Positions 63,615-64,000 of a stretch of 64,000 nt of DNA are shown in pieces; position 1 is the first letter of the stretch; each line of letters starts with the position of its first letter. The DNA lies in NCBI GenBank assembly GCA_964020085.1, contig OZ026602.1, positions 28,735,177 to 28,799,176 on the forward strand, read 5' to 3'. The notes under the pieces were generated by a model, which did not search any database, had not been told where the DNA came from, and saw only the letters and a program-made list of their open reading frames with translations. Source of the DNA: Micromussa lordhowensis (Eukaryota; Cnidaria; Anthozoa; Scleractinia; Lobophylliidae). The position numbers were made by a program, and so were the translations under genes.

Positions 63615-64000
63615 GTGCGTTTCTGCGGTTGTGATAAATGTATGTAGAAGGTTATACATTTTGAGAAATATATTCCCATTTGGCGTGAGAAAAATAATGT
63701 GATGGGTTGGGCTGGGATAGGGGGTGGGGGACAGGAGGTAGGGGCTAGGGCTCACTGTTCCCGGAGCAGTTTGGCTGTTTTTTATTTTTCCCAAATTTTA
63801 TGAATTTTTATTGCATTATACAAGATTTGGTAGCTATTCACACTGCATACATTAAAGCAACGGATATAAGATCGGTGCATGTGAATAAATTATCACTTTG
63901 GCTCAACTGCCATATGGTGCGGGTCGTTTTCTTTCCGTTCCTCGTAATTCCTTTCCTTATATTATGGCGAACATACAGTATCCTGCGGGACGAGGAGCTT
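63615..64000. other. Presumed intron start / non-coding end of window
   Basis: Follows the predicted donor. It contains a G-rich stretch (GGGATAGGGGGTGGGGGACA, about 63713-63732) and no coding frame of note. Confidence 0.35.

Overview
The window is eukaryotic genomic DNA, AT-rich, with spliced genes and several layers of transposable elements. The repeat and gene families (Polinton/adintovirus-like element, CR1/L2-like LINE with a 2A-like motif, short-LTR Gypsy, tRNA-derived SINE, OTU and alpha-kinase fragments) are those usual in anthozoan cnidarians. A stony coral or relative is my best inference; no host marker gene proves it.

Positions 1 to about 21,490 hold a decayed Polinton/Maverick (adintovirus-like) endogenous virus. 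Leftward genes are protein-primed DNA polymerase B, a chromodomain integrase, a PLA2-like protein with a small zinc protein, an adenain-like protease, minor virion proteins, the double-jelly-roll capsid and a penton-like protein. Rightward genes are the packaging ATPase, a collagen/tail-fibre-like spike and a membrane protein. A zinc-ribbon protein resembling poxvirus VLTF3 reads leftward near the right end. Diverged inverted repeats at both ends each carry a divergent gene pair around a 34-bp AT-only spacer. Most genes are broken by small indels or stops. A tyrosine-recombinase gene and a long hairpin sit between polymerase and integrase.

A complete Merlin-type DNA transposon (13,352-16,526, 8-bp target duplication ATTTCATT) splits the packaging ATPase. 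It carries a transposase gene and, divergently, a zinc-knuckle/coiled-coil gene. Both genes end in a stem-loop that looks like the 3' end of replication-dependent histone mRNAs, and they share a CCAAT-rich promoter. A separate intronless chromodomain gene at 38,465-39,091 has the same kind of 3' end plus TATA and CCAAT boxes. This histone-like expression signature is the most interesting feature of the window.

From 21,500 to 45,000 the DNA is mostly non-coding, with a LINE tail, two MITEs, tandem repeats and a SINE. It also holds a four-exon gene of unknown function (24,156-25,168), a DUF3987-like gene (minus, 30,856-33,667) head-to-head with a 1,062-codon transposase-like/OTU/CXC gene (plus, 33,843-37,031), and an intronless OB-fold (RPA-like) gene with one frameshift.

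From 45,280 to 58,533 there is a nested stack. A degraded Gypsy element, whose LTR abuts an alpha-kinase fragment, was entered by a 3.5-kb LINE (7-bp TSD), by a roughly 300-bp insertion and by a 6-kb DNA transposon with 34-bp perfect inverted repeats and an eight-exon transposase-like gene. The last 5 kb holds an OTU fragment, a broken integrase-like gene and the first exon of a zinc-finger gene.
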